Source: Mesonia aestuariivivens (GTDB lineage: Bacteria; Bacteroidota; Bacteroidia; Flavobacteriales; Flavobacteriaceae). From it: 64,000 nucleotides of DNA. Where the stretch lies: positions 62,001-126,000 of the forward strand of contig NZ_JAHWDF010000006.1 in NCBI RefSeq assembly GCF_019311235.1. Direction: 5' to 3'. The notes beneath the pieces were generated by a model that was not told the DNA's origin, did not search any database, and saw only the letters and a list, made by a program, of their open reading frames with translations. Positions 52,233 to 61,578 of the stretch are shown here, one piece after another. Position 1 is the first letter of the stretch. Each line of letters begins with the position of its first letter. Position numbers and translations under genes: made by a program.

Positions 52233-52282
52233 TTGTACTGAGATCTAAAATTTATATTTTTTAAAGTCTTTCTGACTAACTA

Positions 52283-52290
52283 CAAAGATA
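52283..52290 (-). promoter_or_regulatory. asd -7 box (TATCTTTG on minus strand)
   Basis: The plus strand reads CAAAGATA. Predicted leader about 45 nt. The remaining gap up to 52469 contains nothing else that I can support. Confidence 0.5.
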
Positions 52291-52469
52291 TTATTCGGTT
52301 TTAAAATAGTTGCTTAAAAAACATAAAAAGACCATAGCTATATTCAGTTTTAACTACCACGGTAAAACAACTTTTTTTGATTTAATTATTAGGGTAATCG
52401 CTAAAAATCACTAAAGAGCAGAGCTTTTTTTAGATAAGCGGAATCATAAAAGTGAGTTTTTTTTTTAGT

Positions 52470-53285
52470 TTACTCATTAAAATGAACATATTTTTGCAAA
52501 GCGGCATCTTCACATATAAATGATAGGTTATCATTATATATTCCTTTATATTCTGCATAGACTTGTTGGCAATGAGTTTCATTATAATGATTAATAATAA
52601 CTAATTTGCCATGATCTAAGAAGTTTTGAGCCCCAGATTGATCCCACCAGTTTTTTTCATTTTTATACGATTCATACAAAACACCATCAAAATTATTAGC
52701 ATTTTCGACCGTATTTTTTGCCATACATTTCATTCCTTTTTGATGAACGTAATTACACAGTTCTTGATAATAAGCTTCTGTAACTTCAAAGCCGTAAGTA
52801 GCTCTTAAATCATCATCATAAAACCAATCCATATTGTCAAATTCGACCCAATCGCAACCCCAATTGGCAATTTTATCTATGCGTAATTTCATAATATCTA
52901 CAATGCCTGAAGTGGTTGAATTCACAAAATATTCATCTGGCCATTCGCCCCAAGAAGTATTTACCAAGTAAGGCTGCAAAGCAGAAAAATCTTCTCGATA
53001 ATTTTCTCCAGTACCAATACTTATATAGGCACCAATTTCGTTTCCGTTGGCTTTAAGGGCAGAAATGGAAGCTGCTACATTTTCTTGAAATGGATCTATT
53101 AAAACATAAGCGTTATGTGCCTCTACTATAATATCTTCGATTTTATCTTTTTCGAAGTTTTCTTGATAGGCTTGATTATAAATAGCAATAGCCTTATTTT
53201 TTGTTGGAATTACTTGTGTATGTTCAGCGCTATCGCATGAGCATAATACAATGCTTGTAAGCAAAAAAAACATTAATTTATTCAT
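52470..53285 (-). CDS. GH114-type endo-alpha-1,4-polygalactosaminidase-like lipoprotein
   Basis: This 271-aa lipoprotein (lipobox IVLCSC, Cys near 17) has a TIM-barrel with the GH114 features GAYISIGTGENYREDF, GCDWVEFDNMDWF (catalytic Asp region, about 143-155) and CMAKNTVENANNFDGVLYE. Family members hydrolyse polygalactosaminoglycan, an exopolysaccharide component, so a role in biofilm or exopolysaccharide cleavage is possible. It stands alone. Confidence 0.82.
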   Translation of the reverse strand: MNKLMFFLLTSIVLCSCDSAEHTQVIPTKNKAIAIYNQAYQENFEKDKIEDIIVEAHNAYVLIDPFQENVAASISALKANGNEIGAYISIGTGENYREDFSALQPYLVNTSWGEWPDEYFVNSTTSGIVDIMKLRIDKIANWGCDWVEFDNMDWFYDDDLRATYGFEVTEAYYQELCNYVHQKGMKCMAKNTVENANNFDGVLYESYKNEKNWWDQSGAQNFLDHGKLVIINHYNETHCQQVYAEYKGIYNDNLSFICEDAALQKYVHFNE

Positions 53286-53394
53286 ATTTTTAATTTAACT
53301 TATTATACTAAAGTGACTTTTTTTGACTCTTATTTCGGGAAGTAATATTAGGCAAAAAAATATTGAAGAACCTAGTATTAATAGATTGAAAACT

Positions 53395-53422
53395 AAAAAA
53401 GACTCCGCCTTTCGAGCGGAGT
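53395..53422 (-). terminator. mscL terminator
   Basis: ACTCCGC (53402-53408) pairs with GCGGAGT (53416-53422), loop CTTTCGA. On the minus strand it is followed by CTTTTTT. Confidence 0.8.
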
Positions 53423-53463
53423 TTAGATTTAAAAATGAATAGTGTAGCGGTTACTACGTATGT

Positions 53464-53898
53464 TTATGAGGCTGTATTTTGTCGCTTTAATTCGTCTCTA
53501 ATTTCTGCCAATAACTCTTCTTGGGTAGGCCCTTTAGGCGCAGCAACAGGTTTAGGATCTTCTTTTTGCTTCGTTTTCTCGTAAGCTTTTAAAAATAAAA
53601 ATATAAATAAACCTACAATAATAAAGTTAATGAAGGCTTGAATAAGATTACCATAAGTAATAACAGCAGCTTTAGCTTCACGAGCAACTTCTAAAGACTC
53701 ATAAGTGTTACCATCTAAAGCAATAAATTTTTTAGTAAAATCTATTCCACCAGTTAGTAAACCAATAATGGGTGTAATGACATCTTTTACTACAGAGTCT
53801 ACAATTGTTTTAAAAGCAGCACCAATAACAACGGCTGTCGCAAGAGCAACAATGTCACCCTTCATTAAGAATTTTTTAAAATCAGAAAAAAAGCTCAT
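53464..53898 (-). CDS. mscL: Large-conductance mechanosensitive channel
   Basis: This 144-aa inner-membrane channel opens under osmotic stress. The start [20 protein letters not shown] and the first transmembrane segment [20 protein letters not shown] match MscL; a second helix [20 protein letters not shown] and a charged C-terminal helix ([14 protein letters not shown]) follow. It sits between GH114 and alr in the order mscL-alr-tdk on the minus strand. Confidence 0.95.
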   Translation of the reverse strand: MSFFSDFKKFLMKGDIVALATAVVIGAAFKTIVDSVVKDVITPIIGLLTGGIDFTKKFIALDGNTYESLEVAREAKAAVITYGNLIQAFINFIIVGLFIFLFLKAYEKTKQKEDPKPVAAPKGPTQEELLAEIRDELKRQNTAS

Positions 53899-53955
53899 AA
53901 TTTTTTTAATAGTTGATTAATATTCTACTATATTAATCAAAAAATAGATTTATTT

Positions 53956-55062
53956 CTAATTTATTATTTTTCGTTTAACACGCTGAGAAATCGATGTAAT
54001 AAGTTCGTAAGAAATGGTACCAGCATTATGCGCAAATTCTTCAGCGCTTTTTTCTTTTCCGAAGAGAATAACTTCATCTCCTTCTTCGCAATCAATTTCG
54101 CTAATATCTATCATTAACATATCCATACAAACATTCCCAATAATTGATGCTAGTTGTCCATTAATTAAAACTTTAGTTTTTTGTTTGCCATAAATACGAT
54201 TGATACCATCTGCATGACCGAGTGGAAGCGTTGCTGTTTTTGTGTCTTTTTCAGCTTTAAAACCTCGGTTATAACCTACACTTTCACCTTTTTTTATATG
54301 ATGAATTTGAGAAATGATCGTTTTTAAAGTGGCAACGGGTTGAAGTTTTTGATCTTCTTCTGCAGAATTTCCGAAACCGTAAAGCCCAATACCAGTTCTT
54401 ACCATATCGTAATGCGCTTCTGGGTAATTTAAAATTCCTGAAGTGTTACATAGATGGCGAATAGGTTTGTAATCAAGTTTTGGTAAAATTTGATCTAAAG
54501 CGCTTTTGTAGTTTTCAATTTGATATTTTGTAAAATCACGTTCGGCTTTATCTTCACTAGCGGCTAAATGAGAGAAAATACCTTCTATTTTTACGCTTTC
54601 TGTTTGTGCTATTCTATCAGTAATCCAATTCGCTTCTTCAGGATCAAAACCTAAGCGATTTAATCCCGTATTTATTTTTAAATGAATAGGATATTTTTTA
54701 AGCTGAAGTTTTTCTGCGGTTTTTATAAAAGCACCAAGTGTATATTTACTATAAATGTTAGGGAACAAATTATGTTCGATGACTTCTTCAAAATTAGTAG
54801 ATTGTGGGTGCAATACTAAAATAGGCTTCTCGATGCCTCCTTTTCTTAAACTAACACCTTCTTGAGTGTAAGCGACTGCAAAATAATTAATCCCTAATTT
54901 TTCTAAACGTTTGGCAATTGCTACGGCATCACTTCCGTAAGCAAAGGCTTTTACCACGCCTAACATTTTGGTAGTTGGAGCTATTTGAGAACGTAAATAT
55001 TTGTAATTGTGTTCTAAGGCAGATAAATTAATCTCAAGAACTGTTTCTGAAGTTTGTGACAT
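53956..55062 (-). CDS. alr: Alanine racemase
   Basis: This 368-aa PLP enzyme makes D-alanine for peptidoglycan. The PLP Lys is in GVVKAFAYGSDAV (about 38), with the catalytic Tyr in IGLYGFGNS region and VGYNRGFKAEKDT, and ends GTISYELITSISQRVKR. It is not fused to MurF, unlike some Bacteroidota Alr. The ATG is 2 bp after the tdk stop, so the two are cotranscribed. Confidence 0.94.
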   Translation of the reverse strand: MSQTSETVLEINLSALEHNYKYLRSQIAPTTKMLGVVKAFAYGSDAVAIAKRLEKLGINYFAVAYTQEGVSLRKGGIEKPILVLHPQSTNFEEVIEHNLFPNIYSKYTLGAFIKTAEKLQLKKYPIHLKINTGLNRLGFDPEEANWITDRIAQTESVKIEGIFSHLAASEDKAERDFTKYQIENYKSALDQILPKLDYKPIRHLCNTSGILNYPEAHYDMVRTGIGLYGFGNSAEEDQKLQPVATLKTIISQIHHIKKGESVGYNRGFKAEKDTKTATLPLGHADGINRIYGKQKTKVLINGQLASIIGNVCMDMLMIDISEIDCEEGDEVILFGKEKSAEEFAHNAGTISYELITSISQRVKRKIIN

Positions 55063-55064
55063 AG

Positions 55065-55700
55065 TTATTCTTTGTTGTTGGTAATTTCTTCAATCCCATC
55101 AACTTGTATTTTTTTTACTTTTTCATTCAACATAGCTTTGTAATAAGCAGCTCGACTCAATGGTTCATACTCTTCGGTTTCTCCAAGTAAAACAAGATCT
55201 TTACTTGCCGATTTTCTGAAACTATATTGCGCTAAATTACCAGTTCTTGTACAAACCGCGTGAACCTTGGTTACATACTCTGCGGTAGCCATTAAGTTTG
55301 GCATGGGCCCAAAGGGGTTGCCCTTAAAATCCATATCTAAACCAGCTACAATAACCCGAATCCCTTTATTGGCTAAATCGTTACAAACACTTACAATTTC
55401 TTCATCAAAAAACTGAGCCTCGTCAATACCAACCACATCACAATCGTCAGCTAGTATTCTAATGTTTGCAGCGGCAGGAACGGGAGAAGACCTGATTTCA
55501 TTCTCATCGTGGGAAACTACCATTTCTTCATCGTAGCGTTTATCTAACGCAGGTTTAAAAATTTCAACTTTTTGTTTGGCAAATTGGGCTCGTTTTAATC
55601 GGCGAATCAGCTCTTCGGTTTTTCCAGAGAACATACTTCCACAAATTACTTCAATCCATCCAAATTGCTCTTCGTGATTTACGGTATTTTCAAGAAACAT
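55065..55700 (-). CDS. tdk: Thymidine kinase
   Basis: This 211-aa type-II thymidine kinase has the P-loop [14 protein letters not shown] (about 19-32), [10 protein letters not shown] (lid/Asp), [15 protein letters not shown], and the Cys-ligand region [17 protein letters not shown] 55700 is chosen because the family starts [14 protein letters not shown]; a frame extension to 55751 adds 17 unaligned residues. The zinc ribbon is reduced to a single Cys pair. Cotranscribed with alr. Confidence 0.93.
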   Translation of the reverse strand: MFLENTVNHEEQFGWIEVICGSMFSGKTEELIRRLKRAQFAKQKVEIFKPALDKRYDEEMVVSHDENEIRSSPVPAAANIRILADDCDVVGIDEAQFFDEEIVSVCNDLANKGIRVIVAGLDMDFKGNPFGPMPNLMATAEYVTKVHAVCTRTGNLAQYSFRKSASKDLVLLGETEEYEPLSRAAYYKAMLNEKVKKIQVDGIEEITNNKE

Positions 55701-55801
55701 TTTGTAATTTTCAGCATTAAAAACAGAAATATCCTGTTTACATTTAAGCAAGGTAAATTTACTAAAAATACATCCGCATAAAAAAAGTTAATCATAAAGT
55801 T

Positions 55802-56887
55802 ATGAAGAAGTCCCTACATGCCGAATTAATTAGCATAGCGCATAGAATATTACAGCTGAAAAATAAAGAAGATATTCATGAGCTTAAAGCGATTACCGCT
55901 GTGTTATTTGAGAAACTAACAGTGTTGTCTTTCGCAGAAAAACATTTTGATGGGGCACAATCAAGCATTGGTTTACAAAATGTAAAAGATAAAATAGCAG
56001 AAACTCAAGAAGAAAAAAATAAGGTTGTTGAAGAAAGCCTTTCTTCGGAAGAAGTCATCTCACCAAACGGATTAGAACACAATACTGAAGGAATTATCGA
56101 GTTGAATACCGATATTCTAAAAAGTATCTTGGCAGAAATGCCTATGGATAAAATACAAGCCATTAAAGATAGTGCACGTCCAGATGGTTTGCAATATAAC
56201 AAAGAAACCATTACAGAACCTCATACCGAAATGATTAAAGATATGGTGGCACAAATGCTTCCAGAAGCAGATGAACTCGATGAGGTGATGAAAGAAATTA
56301 ATCCAACACCAGAAGAAAAACCAGTTGAAAATAATAAGTCTGAACAAAATTTTGGTGTTCATTATGACGATTTACCGCAATTTGAACCAGTACAAAAAAA
56401 AGATTCTTCTAAGCCAACGCCAGATGAAGAGCGATTAGCAGCTAAAAAAGAAATAGAAGAAAAACTTAAACAAGCTTCAGAAAAAAATACAAGTCAACCC
56501 CAAGCTGAGGCAAAACCAGAAGATCTTCCGCAGGAAAAAGAAGCGTTAGGCTTTCAAAATTTATTTGATAGCTATGAAACCCCAGCATTTGAACCTAAAG
56601 AAAATTCTACCAAAAAGAATTTTGGTGGTGAACGAAAATCATTAAATGACCGACTTAAAAAAGGCATCAATATTGGTCTAAACGATAGGTTGGCTTACAT
56701 CAAACATCTTTTTGATGGAAATGCAACAGATTATAATCGTGTACTTTCTCAATTAAATACTATTGGAAATTTTGAAGAAGCACAGCAGTTTATTCAGCAA
56801 CAAATTAAACCCGATTATAACAATTGGGAAAATAAAGAAGTTTACGAAGCTCGCTTTTTACAAGCCATCGAAAATAAATACGACTAA
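55802..56887 (+). CDS. Conserved hypothetical protein upstream of rsmI (361 aa)
   Basis: No functional family is recognised. The protein has an N-terminal helical segment (LISIAHRILQLKNKEDIHEL), a long Glu/Pro/Lys-rich disordered middle with two partly similar blocks (NGLEHNTEGIIELNTDIL and DGLQYNKETITEPHTEMI), and a conserved C-terminal region with FGGERKSLNDRLKKGINIG, LNDRLAYIKHLFDG and NNWENKEVYEARFLQAIEN. The C-terminus is the part expected to be functional. Its stop overlaps the rsmI start (TAATG), so they are translationally coupled. Confidence 0.7.
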   Translation: MKKSLHAELISIAHRILQLKNKEDIHELKAITAVLFEKLTVLSFAEKHFDGAQSSIGLQNVKDKIAETQEEKNKVVEESLSSEEVISPNGLEHNTEGIIELNTDILKSILAEMPMDKIQAIKDSARPDGLQYNKETITEPHTEMIKDMVAQMLPEADELDEVMKEINPTPEEKPVENNKSEQNFGVHYDDLPQFEPVQKKDSSKPTPDEERLAAKKEIEEKLKQASEKNTSQPQAEAKPEDLPQEKEALGFQNLFDSYETPAFEPKENSTKKNFGGERKSLNDRLKKGINIGLNDRLAYIKHLFDGNATDYNRVLSQLNTIGNFEEAQQFIQQQIKPDYNNWENKEVYEARFLQAIENKYD

Positions 56888-57558
56888 TGGCTAAACTTTT
56901 TTTAGTTCCCACACCTATCGGTAATTTAGAAGATATGACTTTTAGAGCGGTAAAAGTTTTAAAAGAAGTAGACTTTATTCTTGCTGAAGATACTCGCAAT
57001 AGCGGAAAGTTGCTCAAGCATTTTGAAGTGAACACGCCCATGCATAGTCACCATATGCATAACGAGCATAAAACAGTCGATTTAATTTTGAAGCGCATAC
57101 AAAACGGAGAGACCGCAGCTTTGATAAGCGATGCAGGAACGCCGGCCATTTCTGACCCTGGTTTTTTATTGACCAGAGCTTGTGTAGAAAATAAGATTGA
57201 AGTCGATTGCTTACCGGGCGCGACTGCTTTTGTCCCAGCTTTGGTAAATAGCGGTTTACCCAACGATAAATTTATATTTGAGGGTTTTTTACCGCCAAAA
57301 AAAGGAAGACAAACACGATTAAAAATTTTAGCAGAAGAAACTCGAACCATGATTTTTTATGAGTCTCCTCATAAACTGCTAAAAACTCTCGGTCATTTTG
57401 TAGAATATTTTGGTGCTGAACGTAAAGTTTCAGTATCACGAGAAATCACCAAACTTCATGAAGAAACTGTTCGCGGAAGTGTTACTGAAGTTTTACAACA
57501 TTACGAACAAAAAGCTCCTAAAGGAGAAATTGTGGTCATTGTAGAGGGTAGAAACTAA
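56887..57558 (+). CDS. rsmI: 16S rRNA (cytidine1402-2'-O)-methyltransferase
   Basis: This 223-aa SAM-dependent enzyme methylates the 2'-O of C1402 in 16S rRNA. It starts MAKLFLVPTPIGNLEDMTFR and has AEDTRNSGKLLKHF, ISDAGTPAISDPGFLL (SAM-site region), PGATAFVPALVNSGLP and FYESPHKLLKTL. It is shorter than the E. coli protein (286 aa) because the C-terminal domain is absent, as is common in Bacteroidota. A terminator lies 3 bp after its stop. Confidence 0.94.
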   Translation: MAKLFLVPTPIGNLEDMTFRAVKVLKEVDFILAEDTRNSGKLLKHFEVNTPMHSHHMHNEHKTVDLILKRIQNGETAALISDAGTPAISDPGFLLTRACVENKIEVDCLPGATAFVPALVNSGLPNDKFIFEGFLPPKKGRQTRLKILAEETRTMIFYESPHKLLKTLGHFVEYFGAERKVSVSREITKLHEETVRGSVTEVLQHYEQKAPKGEIVVIVEGRN

Positions 57559-57561
57559 AAG

Positions 57562-57602
57562 AAAAAAGTGGTTTGCCTTATAAAAGGTAAACCACTTTTT
57601 AA
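57562..57602 (+). terminator. rsmI terminator
   Basis: AAAAGTGGTTTGCCTT and AAGGTAAACCACTTTT form a 16-bp stem with one mismatch (loop ATAA), with T-run; A-rich flank also allows use by the convergent ankyrin gene. Confidence 0.8.
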
Positions 57603-57619
57603 ATTTTATAGTAGAAAAT

Positions 57620-58015
57620 TTATTTTTCTACAGAATTTAGGAAAGCTAGCGTTTCTGTAGCTTTAGAAAGTTCAGCAAATTTCTTTGCCGTATATTTTTC
57701 TCCGTCAGACTTTGTAGATAAATCTGCTCCGTGGGCTATCAAAAGTCTTAAAATATCAACTTTGTTGTAACGTGCCGCATACATGGCAGGAGTTTTTCCT
57801 AGAGATTTTTCGTTCACATCTTCTCCAAACTCAATTAATTGTTTTACCATTTCTAAGTTGCCTTTCATAATAGCTTTACAAAAAGAACTAAGGTCTGCAC
57901 TTTGTTCCCAACTAACTTCAGAAGTAGTTTTTTCAGGATTAACTTCATAAGTGTTGTTTGCGAATGTAACACAGCTGATGAACGCTAAGGCTACGGTGAT
58001 GATTGTTTTTTTCAT
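57620..58015 (-). CDS. Ankyrin-repeat protein, exported
   Basis: This 131-aa protein has a signal peptide (IITVALAFISCVTFAN) and about two to three ankyrin repeats: FCKAIMKGNLEMVKQLIEFG, DVNEKSLGKTPAMYAARYNK and VDILRLLIAHGADLSTKSDG. It is presumably periplasmic; ankyrin repeats mediate protein contacts, so no partner can be named. It is terminated by the shared hairpin at 57562-57602 and stands alone. Confidence 0.83.
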   Translation of the reverse strand: MKKTIITVALAFISCVTFANNTYEVNPEKTTSEVSWEQSADLSSFCKAIMKGNLEMVKQLIEFGEDVNEKSLGKTPAMYAARYNKVDILRLLIAHGADLSTKSDGEKYTAKKFAELSKATETLAFLNSVEK

Positions 58016-58158
58016 GATGAATGATTTTTGATTAATGAATTAGTTTTAAGCAACTTGCTCTATTATAATAGACTATTGTAACTTAAATTTGTTACATAAA
58101 ATCATTCAAAATTTTTAAAAACTATCAAGAAAAGATAGTGAGGACTGTTTTTTGAATT

Positions 58159-58587
58159 TTAAGAATTAAGTTTTTTAGAATTGTAGTTGGCCATTTGTTG
58201 TATTAAATCTTTAAATTCTTCAATCGCATTTTCACTATAGTTTTCTAACTCAATTTGAGATTCACGCTCTTGGATAAGTTGAATAATTAAATTGTTTTCT
58301 TCTTTTTTAACTCCTTTAATTTCTTCAACTTTTAATCGTTTGGTTGGAGTAGAATTCAGTTTATATTTTATAAAAACAGCATCGTAAACTACTTGGTCTT
58401 TCTTAACCTGACTCGTAATTAATACATATAGAACTAGAATGTTTGCAAGAACGATGAGGTAAAAGTAAGAGAACTCTTCCGTCCAATAATAAGCAATAAA
58501 CCCAATCACGAGTAATAAAATACCTACTAAGAGTATAATAAGGTTTTGTAATGTATTTCTATATTTTATATCGAGCTCTTGCTTCAT
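58159..58587 (-). CDS. Hypothetical two-helix membrane protein (142 aa)
   Basis: No family is recognised. Two hydrophobic segments (LIILLVGILLLVIGFIAYYW and YFYLIVLANILVLYVLI) are followed by a charged cytosolic domain (KRLKVEEIKGVKKEENNLII, about residues 82-101) that has a PH-like/bPH flavour of alternating strands. It is oriented away from the UDG gene. Confidence 0.65.
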   Translation of the reverse strand: MKQELDIKYRNTLQNLIILLVGILLLVIGFIAYYWTEEFSYFYLIVLANILVLYVLITSQVKKDQVVYDAVFIKYKLNSTPTKRLKVEEIKGVKKEENNLIIQLIQERESQIELENYSENAIEEFKDLIQQMANYNSKKLNS

Positions 58588-58692
58588 ATTTAAATAATTT
58601 ATCTCACGAAATTACATAAAAGCAACTATTACCAGCGTACTCTGCTATATAATTTCAAGAAAATTCCTTATCTTAATAATTAAATTTATTTT

Positions 58693-59265
58693 TTGAAAAA
58701 ATTACTAAAAGAAGTTAGAGATTGCACTTTTTGTGAACCACATTTACCTTTAGGAGCTCGTCCTATTATTAGCGGAAACGAAAGATCAAAAATTATATTA
58801 ATAAGTCAGGCACCAGGTAGAGTGGTGCACGAATCTGGCATTGCGTGGAATGACCAGAGCGGAAAAAAATTAAGAGAATGGTTAGATGTCGATTCTACAA
58901 CCTTTTATAATGAAGATAATTTTGCGGTTTTCCCTATGGGTTTTTGTTATCCAGGTAAAGCAAAAACAGGTGATTTACCACCCCGAAAAGAATGTGCTCC
59001 ATTATGGCACAAAACCGTCATCGAAAAATTTAAAAATGCAAAGTTGTTTGTTTTGATAGGGGCTTATGCAAATAAGTATTATCTTTCTAAAGATAAAAAA
59101 CTAACCGAAGTCGTTAGCGAATATCAAGATTACCTACCTACTTATTTTCCGTTGCCGCATCCTTCTCCTGTAAATCGTTTTTGGCGAATGAAGAACCCGT
59201 GGTTTGAAGAAGAAGTGGTGCCTCAATTACGAGAAAAAGTAAAAGAGATTTTAAACGAAGATTAA
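58693..59265 (+). CDS. Uracil-DNA-glycosylase-superfamily protein
   Basis: This 190-aa protein resembles the UDG-like group: LLKEVRDCTFCEPHLPLGAR (with Cys pair), IILISQAPGRVVHESGIAW (GxxPG-like motif), FPMGFCYPGKAKTGDLPPRKEC and the terminal PLPHPSPVNRFW (HPSP motif). Whether it removes uracil has not been shown; this branch is often called uracil-DNA glycosylase family. The start is TTG at 58693. The recJ gene follows after about 40 bp with its own -7 box. Confidence 0.82.
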   Translation: MKKLLKEVRDCTFCEPHLPLGARPIISGNERSKIILISQAPGRVVHESGIAWNDQSGKKLREWLDVDSTTFYNEDNFAVFPMGFCYPGKAKTGDLPPRKECAPLWHKTVIEKFKNAKLFVLIGAYANKYYLSKDKKLTEVVSEYQDYLPTYFPLPHPSPVNRFWRMKNPWFEEEVVPQLREKVKEILNED

Positions 59266-59287
59266 GTTATCTCTTTAAAAACCCCAT

Positions 59288-59295
59288 TATATTTG
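59288..59295 (+). promoter_or_regulatory. recJ -7 box (TATATTTG)
   Basis: The consensus box lies 12 bp before the recJ ATG, so the leader would be very short. Confidence 0.5.
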
Positions 59296-59306
59296 TAGAA
59301 AAAACC

Positions 59307-60998
59307 ATGCGCTGGACTTTAAAACCATTACCAAATCAAGAAAAAGTAGCACAACTTCAGCAAGCTTTAGGTGTAGAAAAAGCTATTGCTACCTTGTTAG
59401 TTCAGCGAGGTATAGAAACTTTTGAAGCCGCTAAAAAGTTTTTTCGTCCCAGTTTAGAAGACTTGCATGATCCATTTCTGATGAAAGATATGGAGAAAGC
59501 CGTAGTAAGAATTGAAGAAGCTTTAGCAGAAGGAGAAAATATAATGGTTTATGGCGATTATGATGTAGACGGAACCACGAGTGTGGCATTAATGAGCTCA
59601 TACCTAAAAACAAGAACACCACAAATTGCCACCTATATTCCAGATCGCTATGCAGAAGGTTATGGCGTTTCTTACCAAGGAATTGACTTTGCCGCCGATA
59701 ATGATATTTCATTAATTATCGCTTTAGACTGCGGAATTAAAGCCGTTGAAAAAGTAGCTTACGCTAAAGAAAAAGGAGTAGATTTTGTGATTTGCGATCA
59801 TCACCGTCCAGGAGCAAAAATTCCAGATGCCATTGCTGTTTTAGATCCAAAACAGGAAGATTGCAATTATCCTTATAAAGAGCTCTGTGGCTGCGGAGTT
59901 GGTTTTAAATTAATACAAGCTTTAGAAGAAAAACAAGGCAATACCATAAAAACATTATTACCGTATTTAGATTTAGTCGCTACGGCCATAGGTGCAGATA
60001 TTGTTCCTATTACAGGTGAAAATCGAGTACTGGCTTATCACGGTTTGCACATTATTAACACCTTACCTCGCATTGGTTTTAAAGCTATTTTAAATCAAGT
60101 TAAAAAAGAAACGCTTACCATTACCGATGTGGTTTTTATCATCGCTCCAAGAATCAACGCTGCGGGAAGAATGAAACACGGTCTACACGCCGTGCAATTA
60201 TTAGTTGAAGAAGATGAAAAGTTGGCTGAAAAATATGCAGGAGAAATAGAAAATTACAATGCAGAACGTAAAGATGCCGATAGAACCATTACCGAAGAAG
60301 CACTACAACTCATAGAAGAATTAAAAGAGCAAGAACGCTTCACGACCGTCGTTTATGGCGAACATTGGCATAAAGGCGTAATTGGGATTGTGGCTTCTAG
60401 ACTTACCGAAACCTATTACCGACCAACCTTAGTATTTACCAAAAGCGGAGATAAACTAGCAGCATCAGCAAGATCTGTAAAAGGTTTTGATGTTTACAAC
60501 GCACTCGAAGCCTGTCAAGATCATATCGAGCAGTTTGGCGGACATAAATATGCAGCCGGATTAACCTTGCTTGAAGAACAATATGAAGGATTTAAAAATA
60601 AATTTGAAGAAGTAGTAAGTCAAAGTATCGATAAACAGTTGTTAACGCCAGAAATTAATGTCGATCTTGAACTTAATTTAAACGAAATCTCTCCCAAGTT
60701 TTATAGAATTTTAAAACAATTTGCTCCTTACGGTCCCGGAAATATGAGTCCTATTTTTTTAACAAAAAACCTAACCGATACAGGCTACGGAAAAGCAGTA
60801 GGGCAAACTCAAGCACATTTAAAATGTAGCGTACAGCAATTGCCAAAACCACATGTTATAGGCGGTATAGGCTTTAACTTAGGCGATAAATTCCCTTTAA
60901 TTCAGCATAAAAAACCTTTCGATGCTGTTTATTCTATCGATGAAAACGAATGGAATGGTAATGTTTCTCTTCAACTAAAACTAAGAGATATTAGGTAA
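59307..60998 (+). CDS. recJ: Single-stranded-DNA-specific exonuclease RecJ
   Basis: This 563-aa DHH-family 5'-3' exonuclease acts in recombination and mismatch repair. Motifs are MVYGDYDVDGTTSVALM (motif I, about 81-97), ALDCGIKAVEKVAYAK, CDHHRPGAKIPDAIAV (motif III with DHH), RINAAGRMKHGLHAVQLL, GVIGIVASRLTETYYRP and GGHKYAAGLTL. The C-terminal OB-like region (YGPGNMSPIF) is present. Usual length. Confidence 0.95.
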   Translation: MRWTLKPLPNQEKVAQLQQALGVEKAIATLLVQRGIETFEAAKKFFRPSLEDLHDPFLMKDMEKAVVRIEEALAEGENIMVYGDYDVDGTTSVALMSSYLKTRTPQIATYIPDRYAEGYGVSYQGIDFAADNDISLIIALDCGIKAVEKVAYAKEKGVDFVICDHHRPGAKIPDAIAVLDPKQEDCNYPYKELCGCGVGFKLIQALEEKQGNTIKTLLPYLDLVATAIGADIVPITGENRVLAYHGLHIINTLPRIGFKAILNQVKKETLTITDVVFIIAPRINAAGRMKHGLHAVQLLVEEDEKLAEKYAGEIENYNAERKDADRTITEEALQLIEELKEQERFTTVVYGEHWHKGVIGIVASRLTETYYRPTLVFTKSGDKLAASARSVKGFDVYNALEACQDHIEQFGGHKYAAGLTLLEEQYEGFKNKFEEVVSQSIDKQLLTPEINVDLELNLNEISPKFYRILKQFAPYGPGNMSPIFLTKNLTDTGYGKAVGQTQAHLKCSVQQLPKPHVIGGIGFNLGDKFPLIQHKKPFDAVYSIDENEWNGNVSLQLKLRDIR

Positions 60999-61004
60999 TT
61001 AATA

Positions 61005-61158
61005 TGGGCAATCCCTTCGCTAAAAAAAGCTCAGGTCGGGCTATTCACTTCAATCTTTTTTATTTGTCAATATTTCTCGACTAAGCTAGTCTTGAGCGGA
61101 GTCGAAAGCCTCGAAGCGACAAATGAAAAAGGATTTCCGTTGCTATCCCTATTGCAAA
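61005..61158. repeat. Dispersed repeat type A, copy 4 (with insertion)
   Basis: Left part GGGCAATCCCTTCGC, then AGGTCGGGCTATTC; right part GGATTTCCGTTGCTATCCC and ATTGC. The middle holds a hairpin element (TCTCGACTAAGCTAGTCTTG and GAGTCGAAAGCCTCGAAG blocks) that resembles the type B arms, so two repeats may be nested. Its ends match copies at 10455, 30599 and 39828. Confidence 0.65.
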
Positions 61159-61209
61159 TGAACAAAGAAAGAAAGCTTGTTTTTGTTTAGAATTAATCTA
61201 AATAATTAA

Positions 61210-61217
61210 TATCTTTG
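61210..61217 (+). promoter_or_regulatory. -7 box of the 113-aa gene (TATCTTTG)
   Basis: TATCTTTG lies 17 bp upstream of the ATG at 61235. Confidence 0.5.
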
Positions 61218-61234
61218 AATAACAGATTTTAATT

Positions 61235-61576
61235 ATGGGAGAAGACATAAGTATTTTATTTAAAAATGAATTCGGAATTTCATTTCATTGGAAAGGTAAA
61301 AAAGGGAAAATTCAAGTCATTTTTAGAGAAACAGGGTTTCTTTTAACTTTAGAAGAAATTAAAAGTTTTCAAAAAAAAGTTCTAAATGTAGAAGCTCAAC
61401 AATGCTGTGAAAACTGTCATCAGTCTAGAAATTGTAAGAGTTTACTACTAAAAACGCCTTCAGAAAAAATTGATTTGGCGGTGAGTCTAGACGAATTAGA
61501 CTTTATTAACGAGCTGTTGGGTGCTACCATTTTTAAGTTAGAGCTTCAGCAATATTTAGAACTTTGTGCTAATTAA
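61235..61576 (+). CDS. Conserved hypothetical protein with Cys cluster (113 aa)
   Basis: No named family is certain. The protein resembles small Bacteroidota proteins related to DUF6686: beta-strand start (ISFHWKGKKGKIQVIFRET), a helix LTLEEIKSFQKKVLN, a Cys cluster CCENCHQSRNCKS (about 65-77) that could bind zinc, and a helix AVSLDELDFINELLG. It has its own -7 box. It converges with lpxH, with only 2 bp between their stops. Confidence 0.65.
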   Translation: MGEDISILFKNEFGISFHWKGKKGKIQVIFRETGFLLTLEEIKSFQKKVLNVEAQQCCENCHQSRNCKSLLLKTPSEKIDLAVSLDELDFINELLGATIFKLELQQYLELCAN

Positions 61577-61578
61577 AA